Of a stretch of DNA of 34,215 bases, positions 7,872 through 16,800 are shown one piece after another. The notes beneath the pieces were generated by a model, which did no database searches, had not been told where the DNA came from, and saw only the letters and a list, made by a program, of their open reading frames with translations. The translations under genes and the position numbers were made by a program. The DNA is taken from positions 1 to 34,215 of the forward strand of contig NZ_JAAGWG010000038.1 of NCBI RefSeq assembly GCF_010682065.1, read 5' to 3'. This stretch comes from Blastococcus saxobsidens. Its GTDB lineage: Bacteria > Actinomycetota > Actinomycetes > Mycobacteriales > Geodermatophilaceae. Positions within the stretch are counted from its first letter, which is position 1. The number at the start of each line of letters is the position of its first letter.

Positions 7872-10800
7872 GCGGTGCTCTGCGCAGGGTCCACAATGGC
7901 GATGAAGGCGATGAGCTCGAAATCGTCCAGTCCGCCGATGCTCTGGGTGAGCGCGGTCGTAGCTCCGTCGGTGAAGAGGCTGTCCAGGTCGCGTTCGGCC
8001 GTCACGTCGACCATCGAGCTAATCGCCGCGGTGAGCAGCTCCGAGTAGTGCCCCATCTCAGCGCCCTCGTTGGTGGCCGAGTTGAAGATGCGCGTGACCG
8101 CACTGACCGGCTCGTCATGGGGGCGGCACCCGGCGCGAATGAGGTCGAGAAGGTGCTTGACCTCCGTGTGGTCGGCGATGACGTTGCCGTCGTCGTCGAG
8201 ATAGACCAGATAGCGCGGGTGGAGCCGGTTGCCGCGGTTGATGTTCTTGTCGGCGTTCACGTTGCGAAGGACGAAGAGCGCTCCCGGCTTGAGTCCCTTG
8301 TCCGCTTGGGCAGGGACCACGGCATGGAGGCCCTTGGGCGCGGTGGCGAGATCGCCGTACTCCTTGATGTAGCCCAGGAGATCCATGCGGAAGTCGTTGA
8401 GGCCTAGGTCGGTGATCGAGACGCCGGTGCGGACGTCTTCGAGCTCGATGACCTCGTTCTGCAGCTTGCGGAGCTGTTCTTTGCGGAAGGCTGCGTCTCC
8501 GTCCTCCAAAGTCAGGACATTGTCGTCAGCGGTTCCCGCCAGGTCAGCGATGACCATGCGGTTCTCGACCCGTTCCTTCAGGTTGATGTACTCGTCTAGA
8601 GAGATGTCGGGCCAGAAGTTGACCAGCTGGATGTACGTGTTCGTGGAACCGATGCGGTCCACGCGACCGAAGCGCTGGATGATGCGGACCGGGTTCCAGT
8701 GGATGTCGTAGTTGACGAGGTAGTCGCAGTCCTGGAGGTTCTGGCCTTCGCTGATCACGTCGGTGGCGATCAAAACGTCGAGCTCGTCGGTCACCTTGGG
8801 CATGGTCAAGTGTCGCTGCTTTGACCTCGGGGAGAAGAGCGTGAGCACCTGCTGGAAGTCATAGCCGGGACCGAGCGTGGTCTTCGCGGCGTGACCGCCG
8901 CCGGTGACCAGGGCGGACTCAAGCCCAGCCTTGCTCAAGCGCGGAGCGAGTTCCCGGTACAGGTACTCGGCGGTGTCGGCGAAGGCCGAGAAGATGAGCA
9001 CCTTGCGGTTGCCCTCGTTGATCGGCTGAGCGGCCTTGCCGGCGATCAGGTCGGTGAGCGCCCGGAGCTTGCGGTCGTGCTCCGGTGTGACCCTCCGCAT
9101 CTCGTCGAGCAATCTGCGGAGCGTCTCACGATCGTTCCACAGGTCGCGTCGCCACGACTCAACGTCGACGTCATCAAGATCGATCTTGATGTTCTGGCCA
9201 AACAAGAGAGCGTCGGCGCCGACTGCGTCCTCGTCATCGACGTCTAGGCCAGCGATGTCGATGTTCATGTCGGCGATCGCGCTCTCGTGAGAGTCAAGCC
9301 GGCCCAACGTGTGGTCGACCGCTCCTTCGATCTTCGCGAGGGTGAGCCGAAAGGCCTCGACCGAGCTCTCCAACCGCTTCAGCAAGTTGACGGTCATCAG
9401 CTTCTTCAGCCCCTGCTCACGGCCCCGCTGCCCGAGGTTTGACCGTGCGGTTCCGCCCTCGATGTTGTACAGGTCGTCGTACTTCTGCACACGGCTATCG
9501 AGTACGTATTTCAAGGGCGTGTAGACGGCGAGCGTTAGCTCCTGCAGTTGCTCGAAGATCTCCTTGAACGTCGGGACATCCTGGAGGTCAGTAAGCGGCT
9601 CACGGATCGAGGCCGGCGGCATGCGCTCCGGAAAAGCACCGATCTCGGTGGTGTCGTAGAAGGCCTGGATATGCTTGCGTGACCGTGCGATGGTGACCGA
9701 GTCGAGCAACTCAAAGAAATCGAAGTCGAGCATTTTCAAGATCGCAGCTGGGGTGCGAGAATCCGGCGGTAGCTTCGACCACTCGTTGAACGCCCGTTGG
9801 GCATCACTGAAGACCCTCTCCACGGTCGTGGACAGGCTGAGATGCTTCGCGAGGTTCTCCGACTCGCCCTCATAGGCGAGCTGGAGCTGGTTCTTTAGGT
9901 CGTTGAACCGGTTGTTGACCGGCGTCGCCGACAGCATGAGCACCTTGGATTTCACGCCCTCGCGGATCACCTGCCGCATCAAACGCTGGTAGCGGGATTC
10001 CTTCTCCTCCGCATAGTCAGCGTTGCGGAAGTTATGGGACTCGTCGATGACGACGAGGTCGTAGTTGCCCCAGTTCACTCGGTCAAGCCGGAGTCCCCCA
10101 GACTCACCCTTGGTGCGTGACAAGTCGGTGTGAGCGAGGACGTCGTAGTTGAAGCGGTCCTTGGCGAAAATGTTCGTCGTCAAGTTCGCGTTGTAGTTCG
10201 TCCAGTTCTCCGCGAGCTTCTTCGGGGCCAGCACCAGCACCGACTTGTTGCGCAGCTCGTAGTACTTGATCACGGCGAGGGCCGTGAAGGTCTTACCGAG
10301 ACCGACGCTGTCAGCGAGGATGCAGCCGTTGTAGGTCTCGAGCTTGTTGATGATCCCGGTCGCAGCGTCCCGCTGGAAGTTGTAGAGCGAGTTCCAGACC
10401 GCCGTCTCTTTGTAGCCGGTGCGATCGTTGGGCAGCACGTCCTCGCTGATGTCGTCGAGAAATTCGGCGAACAGGTTGTAGAGGATTTGGAAGTAGATGC
10501 GCGCCGGTGAGTTCTCGGCGTACACGCTGGCGATGTGGTCGTAAACCGCGTGGGTGACGTCGTCGAGCTGGTCTGGGTTGTGCCAGATCTGGTCGAACAG
10601 ACGGACGTACTGCACAGTCATCGGCGCATCGTCGATCCGGTGCACCATGTTCGAGACAGCGTTGCCGCGCTCGTAGCCGAGGTCTGCGGTCGTGAACCCC
10701 TGGAGCGGCATGTAGGCAGCCTTGTCGTCGACCACGGCGAACTGCTGCATCGGGTTTCCCGTGGAGTTAGACCGGAAGATGGCCTTGCGCCGCACCCAGT

Positions 10801-11131
10801 CGGCACACTCCTTCGCAATCGCGCGCTGCGTCAACTTGTTTCGCAGCCGGATCTCGAACTCCGAGCCGTAGAGGCTCGACTCTCCACCCTTGGCATGGGG
10901 GATGAAGAACTCACGGCGCTCCTTGCGGAGCTTGTCCGTGGCCTTGCTCGTGACGAAGGACGGTGCCGTGAAGATGAACTCCAGCTGGGCGACCTGCTCG
11001 AGCTCCTTACGGAGCGCCTCGAACGCGAAGATTGAGAAGGTCGAGGCGGCGATGCGCACCTTCGATCCCGGCGTGATCTCCGCCTTGAGATCATCTCCGA
11101 GTAGCTCGTTGACGTTGTCGATGATTTTCAT
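7868..11131 (-). CDS. SNF2-type helicase with PLD-like N-terminal region
   Basis: 1087 aa. Residues about 1-210 resemble the phospholipase-D-like N-terminal region found in helicases of restriction loci, but no HxK(x4)D motif is visible, so that part is probably non-catalytic. The SF2/SNF2 core has Walker A ADSVGLGKT (273-281), DESH (363-366), SATP (401-404), and a C-terminal lobe ending in QRFGRVDRIG (819-828, motif VI), all intact. A long helical insertion (about 520-700) separates the lobes. It is likely a DNA translocase or remodeller in the defence complex. The gene overlaps the upstream 77-aa ORF and the downstream DUF4391 gene by 4 nt each. Only a weak Shine-Dalgarno (GGTGG) precedes its ATG, so translation may depend on coupling. 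It is the first large gene of the operon. Confidence 0.92.
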   Translation of the reverse strand: MKIIDNVNELLGDDLKAEITPGSKVRIAASTFSIFAFEALRKELEQVAQLEFIFTAPSFVTSKATDKLRKERREFFIPHAKGGESSLYGSEFEIRLRNKLTQRAIAKECADWVRRKAIFRSNSTGNPMQQFAVVDDKAAYMPLQGFTTADLGYERGNAVSNMVHRIDDAPMTVQYVRLFDQIWHNPDQLDDVTHAVYDHIASVYAENSPARIYFQILYNLFAEFLDDISEDVLPNDRTGYKETAVWNSLYNFQRDAATGIINKLETYNGCILADSVGLGKTFTALAVIKYYELRNKSVLVLAPKKLAENWTNYNANLTTNIFAKDRFNYDVLAHTDLSRTKGESGGLRLDRVNWGNYDLVVIDESHNFRNADYAEEKESRYQRLMRQVIREGVKSKVLMLSATPVNNRFNDLKNQLQLAYEGESENLAKHLSLSTTVERVFSDAQRAFNEWSKLPPDSRTPAAILKMLDFDFFELLDSVTIARSRKHIQAFYDTTEIGAFPERMPPASIREPLTDLQDVPTFKEIFEQLQELTLAVYTPLKYVLDSRVQKYDDLYNIEGGTARSNLGQRGREQGLKKLMTVNLLKRLESSVEAFRLTLAKIEGAVDHTLGRLDSHESAIADMNIDIAGLDVDDEDAVGADALLFGQNIKIDLDDVDVESWRRDLWNDRETLRRLLDEMRRVTPEHDRKLRALTDLIAGKAAQPINEGNRKVLIFSAFADTAEYLYRELAPRLSKAGLESALVTGGGHAAKTTLGPGYDFQQVLTLFSPRSKQRHLTMPKVTDELDVLIATDVISEGQNLQDCDYLVNYDIHWNPVRIIQRFGRVDRIGSTNTYIQLVNFWPDISLDEYINLKERVENRMVIADLAGTADDNVLTLEDGDAAFRKEQLRKLQNEVIELEDVRTGVSITDLGLNDFRMDLLGYIKEYGDLATAPKGLHAVVPAQADKGLKPGALFVLRNVNADKNINRGNRLHPRYLVYLDDDGNVIADHTEVKHLLDLIRAGCRPHDEPVSAVTRIFNSATNEGAEMGHYSELLTAAISSMVDVTAERDLDSLFTDGATTALTQSIGGLDDFELIAFIAIVDPAQSTA

Positions 11132-11361
11132 GCGCCACCACGCGGAGCTTGTGCAGATTGGTCAGGGCCCGCATCTACCCGGCATCGGCTCGACCCTACT
11201 CTGGCCGGTCGTGCACCCGGGCGGAGAGCTCCGCGGATAGGCATCACGCGAAAGGGCGGGATAAGGGGCCCGACGATGGGCTGCGCCGGGTCGCTCGTTG
11301 CTAGGCGAGCGAGACCGACCAGCTCGGTTGCTTGCGAACTGGCGGGGATCACGACCGACAT
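11128..11361 (-). CDS. Small leader ORF of defence operon (77 aa, unknown)
   Basis: Starts with ATG at 11361, preceded by a perfect AGGAGG at 7 nt spacing, and ends in ATGA overlap with the helicase start. That layout suggests real, coupled translation. The product is Pro/Ala/Arg-rich, with a somewhat hydrophobic first third (residues 12-42) and a basic second half; no domain is recognised. It could be a small component or regulator of the system, or simply a leader that loads ribosomes for the helicase. No homolog is known to me, and low complexity makes chance possible. Confidence 0.45.
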   Translation of the reverse strand: MSVVIPASSQATELVGLARLATSDPAQPIVGPLIPPFRVMPIRGALRPGARPARVGSSRCRVDAGPDQSAQAPRGGA

Positions 11362-11871
11362 TCGGGCACCTCCTCAGCGGGACAGTACATTCGGGTACGG
11401 ATGCATTGGATGAACTACGAAGCACGATGGCCCGATGTGGTCAATGGGCCAGAAGCGGGCGTTGCGACGCACGAGGTCTCCCAGTGACGGCAGCAGCAAT
11501 GCGGCCTGGTCGAGGGCCGGTTTCATCAGTAACCGATCCCACGACTTTGCAGGCGTCCGGAAGGGCAGCTTGAGCGCGGTCGATGCGACGCGCGCCCCCT
11601 GCTCAGCACGCGTGCGCGAGCCGCCGCGTTTTGCCGTCGGTCGGGGCATGGCGGAGACCCTGTTTGCTCAAGACGCCGGGCCCGCCCTGCCGGCTGCCAT
11701 GTTCTACGAGCTAAACGGCGCTTCCGGCACGTCTGGCCCAGACGTTCGAGGTGCATAGCGATGCCCCGGCTCGCATGTTCACCGCCCGCATCGGAAGGCG
11801 CGTCACCGATGTGCCGACTTTGACTTGCTCCTGCCGTCAGCGGTTTCCGCGGAGGCATCGGCCGGCGGGGC
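11362..11871. other. Gap between defence operon and crotonase gene
   Basis: About 510 bp without a confident gene. Short ORFs exist on both strands (for example a 91-aa frame at 11374-11649, minus), but none has a good ribosome binding site or a recognisable protein. GC rises here from about 57% (11401-11460) to about 72% (11821-11880), so the edge of the acquired island probably falls within this gap. It must also hold the promoter of the defence operon. Confidence 0.4.
11369..11374 (-). promoter_or_regulatory. Strong Shine-Dalgarno before defence operon
   Basis: AGGAGG on the minus strand, 7 nt from ATG at 11361. It is the strongest ribosome binding site in the island and marks the first translated ORF of the operon. 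A candidate -10 box (TACTGT, minus strand, 11382-11387) lies just upstream, but I see no convincing -35. Confidence 0.55.
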
Positions 11872-12618
11872 CTACTGCGCCGAACGACGCATCGACCACA
11901 TCTGCGCCGGGCGCTCCGACTGCATCGCGACGTCCCACGGGATGGCGCCGTTGACGACCTCCTTGCGGAAGTTGCCCACCGCTACCCGGGCGAGCTCCGG
12001 GTCAGCCGCCACCCGCTGGGCCAGCTCGATCGCCCGGTCCTCGACAGCCGCGTCGTCCAGCGACTCCCACGCGAGCCCGAGGTCGACGGCCTTGTCGCCG
12101 TTGATCTCCTCACCGAACAGCGCCATCGCCGCCGCGGCCTCACGGCCGATCAGGCGCGACAGGATCACGAAGTGGCCACCGCCCGGGTGCATCCCGCGCT
12201 TCAGAAAGCCGGCGAGGAGCCGCACGTCCTTCGAGACGATCCGCAGGTCCGCCGCCACCAGCATGTTCATGCCGGCGCCCACCGCGGAGCCGCGCACGGC
12301 AGCAACGGTGGGCACGCGAACCTGGCCCAGCCGGTAGAAGGAGTCGTAGATCTTGCCCATGCCCTCGTAGGCATCCGGCGCCGCCGGGTCCTTGCCGGCC
12401 GAGGTCAGCGTCGCGACATCGCCGCCCGCGCAGAACGACTTGCCGACGCCGCGGATGACCAGCGCACCGACCTCCGGCTTGGCGTCCACCTCGTCGAACG
12501 TCGCGATCAGCTCGTCGGCCATCCCCGGGGTCAGCGCGTTGCGCCGGTCCGGCGCGTTGAGCGTCACGATCGCGACGCCGCCGTCCACCTCGAGCAGAAC
12601 CTCACCGGTACCGGCCAC
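11872..12618 (-). CDS. Crotonase-fold enoyl-CoA hydratase/isomerase family protein
   Basis: 248 aa from GTG at 12618, preceded by GGAGAGGTGG. The crotonase fold is clear: NAPDRRNALT (21-30), the oxyanion-hole segment SFCAGGDV (61-68), and AVRGSAVGAGMN (107-118). The two glutamates used for water addition in classical enoyl-CoA hydratase are absent; aligned by eye they correspond to Asn118 and Phe138. The protein probably acts on an acyl-CoA thioester, but a different reaction (isomerase, hydrolase or decarboxylase type) is more likely than standard beta-oxidation hydration. GC and codon use match the host chromosome. It is divergent from the zinc-ribbon gene. Confidence 0.88.
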   Translation of the reverse strand: MAGTGEVLLEVDGGVAIVTLNAPDRRNALTPGMADELIATFDEVDAKPEVGALVIRGVGKSFCAGGDVATLTSAGKDPAAPDAYEGMGKIYDSFYRLGQVRVPTVAAVRGSAVGAGMNMLVAADLRIVSKDVRLLAGFLKRGMHPGGGHFVILSRLIGREAAAAMALFGEEINGDKAVDLGLAWESLDDAAVEDRAIELAQRVAADPELARVAVGNFRKEVVNGAIPWDVAMQSERPAQMWSMRRSAQ

Positions 12619-12964
12619 GAGCCCACCTCTCCACCGAGCGGACCGACTCCGATGCCGGTCACGAACACCTGCCCGGCATCACACCACGGCGGCCTCCGCG
12701 TCACACCGGCACCCTGGTGGGCCAGCGCTCAACGCAGCCGACCGCAGAGCGAGTTGTAGTGGGCGCCGCGCAGTAGGCAGCTAACGGGAGCGCACGGGCC
12801 GGTCTCCCAGGACCGTCGGTTGCGTGGCCCACCGTCGTCACGTGGGAAGCTCAGATCATCCATCCGACGGCGACGAGCGCTTGTGGCCCGCCGTCCTGGC
12901 CGACGTCCTCCCCCACGGATCACACGTTGCAATCCCGCACGGAACAACCGAAGGACGAGAACTC
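12619..12964. other. Divergent intergenic region
   Basis: About 346 bp between the start codons of the crotonase gene (minus) and the zinc-ribbon gene (plus), so both promoters should lie here. The plus-strand frame of the zinc-ribbon gene is open back to 12824, but the extra residues look non-coding. No convincing -35/-10 pair or hairpin was seen. Confidence 0.35.
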
Positions 12965-13801
12965 ATGGCGCTGATCGCCTGCCCGAACTGCTCGAGTGAA
13001 GACATCAACGGCACGCCCCAGTTCGACAGCCGGCTGCTCATCCACTGCAACGAGTGCGGCACCGAGTGGCTGCGCGGCGAGGCCCAGCGCGACCCCGGCC
13101 GCCCCGCGGTGCAAACGATCGACTCACTGCACGCCGAGTTCCCCACCCCTGCCGCCGTCCGGCACGAGATCCGCGAGCGCGTGGCGATGTTGCAGGCCGA
13201 GTTCCTGCTCGACCGGCCCGAGCCCGACCCCGAGGTCGCCGAGTACCGCGAGCGCTACCAGGAGCTGTTCAGCCGCGACGGCCTGTCCACGGCACCGGCG
13301 GACGACCTCCTGCACTTCGCCAACTCGGCCACGATCGCCTCGCCCGGCAACATGTCTGGGCTCAACCGGGCCTGGAAGACGCAGGGCCAGGACAAGGCGG
13401 CGCACCTGGTCCGCGAGTCGATCGAGCACCTGCTCTACGGCCCCGAGAGCCTGCGCCTGGAGGACCGGCTCACCCAGCTGATCGACGGGAAGAAGGGCAT
13501 CGGCTTCCCGTCGTTCAACAAGGAGCCGCTGCTGACCAAGGTGCTGTGCGTCGTCGAGCCCGACCGGTGGCTGCCGGTGCTGAAGTACTCGGCCGCGACC
13601 GACGGCAAGAAGGAGCTCGCCAAGCTGGTGTTCGACCTCGACCTGCCGCCGGCCGCGAAGACGACGTGGACGATCGGTCGCCTGGCCACCTGGAGCAACG
13701 ACCTGCTCCGGTCGCTCGCCGGCAACGACGTCCCCGACCTGCAGCAGGCAGCCCAGTTCCTCCTGTGGGCCAAGAACCAGCCCGTGGCGTCGGGCAGCTG
13801 A
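12965..13801 (+). CDS. Zinc-ribbon protein of unknown function
   Basis: 278 aa from ATG at 12965, with AAGGA upstream. The first 35 residues form a zinc ribbon with two CxxC pairs (Cys6/Cys9 and Cys28/Cys31), as expected for a nucleic-acid or protein-binding module. The rest (about 70-275) is a soluble, mostly helical region that includes FPSFNKEPLLTKVL and DRWLPVLKY segments; I do not recognise a family. There is no signal peptide or membrane segment, so it is cytosolic. It converges on the RecB-like nuclease/helicase gene 46 bp away; since they are on opposite strands, co-transcription is excluded. A role in DNA transactions is only suggested by the ribbon and this neighbour. Confidence 0.75.
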   Translation: MALIACPNCSSEDINGTPQFDSRLLIHCNECGTEWLRGEAQRDPGRPAVQTIDSLHAEFPTPAAVRHEIRERVAMLQAEFLLDRPEPDPEVAEYRERYQELFSRDGLSTAPADDLLHFANSATIASPGNMSGLNRAWKTQGQDKAAHLVRESIEHLLYGPESLRLEDRLTQLIDGKKGIGFPSFNKEPLLTKVLCVVEPDRWLPVLKYSAATDGKKELAKLVFDLDLPPAAKTTWTIGRLATWSNDLLRSLAGNDVPDLQQAAQFLLWAKNQPVASGS

Positions 13802-13807
13802 CCGCCG

Positions 13808-13837
13808 GCGCCGCGGGGTCAGCCGGCCGCGCGGCGC
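13808..13837. terminator. Possible bidirectional terminator hairpin
   Basis: An 8-bp GC stem (13808-13815 with 13830-13837) with a 14-nt loop lies in the 46-bp gap between two convergent genes. There is no T-tract on either side. The position fits a shared terminator, but stems of this size arise easily at this GC content. Confidence 0.35.
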
Positions 13838-13847
13838 ACCGACTCCA

Positions 13848-16800
13848 TCAGGCCTGCATGCCCGGGTCCACCGGGACGAGCGTCGCCGACTCCACCAGCC
13901 GGCACAGGGCGTTCACCCGGCGCAGCTGGTCCGGCGTCCGCACCGGCGCATCCAGCAGCAGCGGGCTCAGCACCACTGCGGCCAGTGCCTGCGCCCGCGA
14001 CACGGCCACGTTCAGCCGGTTCAGGTCGTAGAGGAACCCGACACCGCGAGGTGCGTCGTCCGCGCTCGTGCTGGTCATCGAGTACAGGACGACCGGCGCC
14101 TCCTGGCCCTGGAACTTGTCCACGGTCCCCACCCGCGCACCGGCCGGCAGCGCCGCCTTGATCAGGCCGACCTGCGCGTTGTACGGCGCCACGACCAGCA
14201 CGTCCGACGGCCCGATCGGCGCCTCCACGCCCTCGTGGTTCCGCCAGGTGGAGCCCTGGACCGAATGCCACAGCCGCGCGACGAAATCGGCCTCCTGCGG
14301 GCTCTTGTCCGCCGCCGTCAGCTCGTGCCGCACCGGCACCGCCCGCAGCCCGCTCCCCGCCAGCGGCCCCTCCCCCAGCACCGCGACACCCTCGCGACCG
14401 TCCGCCGCCTCGAGCCGGCCCTCGTAGGCCAGCTCCGACACGAACGCGGTCAGGTCCGGGTGCATCCGGTACGAGCGGTCCAGGAACACCCCGCGGTCGG
14501 CCGGGATCGTCGCGTGCCCGTCGAGCAGGTGCTCCAGCGCCGAGGCGCCGGACTCCCCCGGGTGCACCGCCTGGCTCGGCTGGGCCAGCTGCTGCGGGTC
14601 GCCGAGCAGCACCATCGACCGCGCACCCCGCGCCACCGCCACCGCGTTCGCCAGCGAGAACTGCCCCGCCTCGTCGACCACCAACACGTCCACGGCAGCA
14701 GCCAGGTCCGGTCGCGTCCAGAACCACGCCGTGCCCCCCACCAGGTTCACGTCGCCGGCCAGCAGCTTGCCCGCCACGACGGCGTTGTCCGCCGACCAGG
14801 CGACGTCGTCGGAACCGCAGTGCTGATCCGCCGTGCACTTCTGCAGCGCCGGCCGCCCGACCGCCTTCAGCAGGTTGCCGATGACGGCGTGCGAGGTCGC
14901 CGTGACGCCGACCTTCTTCCCGGCGTCCAGCAGCTCGCGGATCAACTCGGCCGCGGCCGTCGTCTTGCCGCTTCCGGGCGGGCCCTGGATCGCCAGCACC
15001 TCACCGTCCAGCGCCAGTCCGAGCCGCACGATCGCCTCGGTCGTCGTCTCACCGGGCAGCAGCGGCGTTCCCGCGGGAACGCGACGCTCGACCAGCGCGG
15101 CACCGAGGCAGTCGCGGCCGGCGAGCACGTCGTCGGCCGTGGCCTGGATCGCCTCGCGCAGGCTCTTGGTGTTCAGCGGCCCACCCGGCCCGAGGCCGCG
15201 CGGCAGCGGCGCCTCCGAGGCCGTCGTCTTCAGCACCAGCCGCCCGGCCGCGGCGTCGAACTCGAAGACCTCGCCGACCTTCTTCGCGGTGTCCACGTCG
15301 AGCGCCTCGCCGGTGGCGACCTTCGTGTCCTGCACCGGGAACGAGTACTCGTACAGGTGGCTCTTCTTCTCCGGGCGCACGTAGCGCTCGAAGGTCAGCC
15401 CGCCCAGCGCCGTGCCGTCCTGCTCCAGCTCCTCGGCGTCCAGGTCCTGCAGGCGGTAGACCTCCCACCAGGCCGGCCGGTCCTCGCGTCGGTGCCAGCC
15501 GACGAGGTCGCCGAGCAGCTCGTGCCCGGCGTCGTGCAACCGAGAAGCCAGCTCAAGCTCAGCAGCCTGCGCGTCGGTGACCTTCGAGTCCGGCGCCGAG
15601 GAAGTCAGCGACGGGCGCGGGAGCGACCCGTGCACAGCCTCGAGCTCGGTTCGCTGCTCCTCCAGCCAGTCGTGCAGCTCGCGGGTCGAGTCGACGTCCT
15701 CGGTGTTGTACGACTCGATCGCGGCCAGCTTCGCGGCGTCGCCGTCGCGCAACCACTGCTCGTAGACCAGCACGCTGCCCAGCCCGCTGGCCACCTCGCC
15801 CACGTGCGACCGCCCGTAGAACGCCTCGACCTTCTTGATCGAGTACGACTCCTTGCTGATCCGCATCGACTGCCGGACGACGGGATAGAGGTCGACGAAC
15901 CGCTCCTCGCGCAGCAGCTGGTCCAGCTCCGCCTCCCGGACGCCGTAGCCCCCGGTCAGCTTCTTGAGCGCGGTGACCTCGTACGGCGCGTAGTGGTAGA
16001 TGTGCATCGCCGGATCGGCCTGCGCGGCGGCGACGATCCGGTCGATCAGCTCGACGACCATCTGCTTCTCCGCCGGCCGGTCGTGCGCCCACAGCGGTGT
16101 GAACCCGCCCGACCGGTCGCCGAGCCCGGCGAGGTACTCGATGCCCGCGCCGTCCTCGAACCAGGGGTCGCCCTCGAAGTCCAGGTAGAGGTCGCCCGCC
16201 GACGGCGGCGGCAACCGGAGCAGACCCAGGCCGGGGACCGGCGGCAGCAGTGTCCGCGACGACTGCCCCGTGGTTCGCTCGCGAAGCTGCTCGGCCGCCT
16301 GCTGCTGCAGTCGCACGCGTGCGTCAGAGCCGATGCCGGACGCCTTCAGCTGCTCCGGCGAAGCAATCGCGAGCGCCTCCAGCGTCCGGATGCCCGCCGC
16401 CCGCAGCAGATCTCGGTGGTCGCCGCGCATGCCGGCCACGAGGCCGAGGTCGTCCGCCGAGCGCAGCTCGCCGTTGCAGCGCTCGGCCCAGCGGCACTGC
16501 TCGCAGTAGCCGATCGGCGACGGCCCGGTCTCCGGTGGCGCCTCGACAAACGTCTCCAGCCTGGTCCGGGCCCGCCGGGCGTACGCGGCGACGTCGCTCA
16601 GCCGCCACGGCCGCGAGACGCCGTCGCCGGTGACGACGTGGACGAACTCCGGTGCCACGCCCTGCAGCTTCGTGAGCCGCTCGGCGTAGGTGGCCATCTG
16701 CAGCAGGGCAGCCACCTTGAGCTTCCGGGCGAGCTTGGTGTCTGCGATCTCGTACGACCAGTCGCCGAACACCGGGGACGGCCGGTCGATCCGGAGCAGG

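Noticed and set aside
7162..7896. Extension of the mod frame upstream to 890 aa
   Set aside because: It overlaps the DUF4391 gene in another frame, its text is low-complexity, and a good ribosome binding site marks GTG at 7161.
7868..11131. DISARM or BREX as the identity of the defence operon
   Set aside because: There is a PLD-like region and a methyltransferase, but no DUF1998 protein, no PglZ and no BrxC-type ATPase; Mod and Res are type III.
64..11871. Direct repeats flanking the island as attachment sites
   Set aside because: Only very short shared words (8 nt) were found by eye, no more than expected by chance, and no tRNA or integrase is present.
12824..12964. Upstream extension of the zinc-ribbon gene
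   Set aside because: The zinc ribbon begins straight after ATG at 12965, which has a ribosome binding site; the earlier residues look non-coding.
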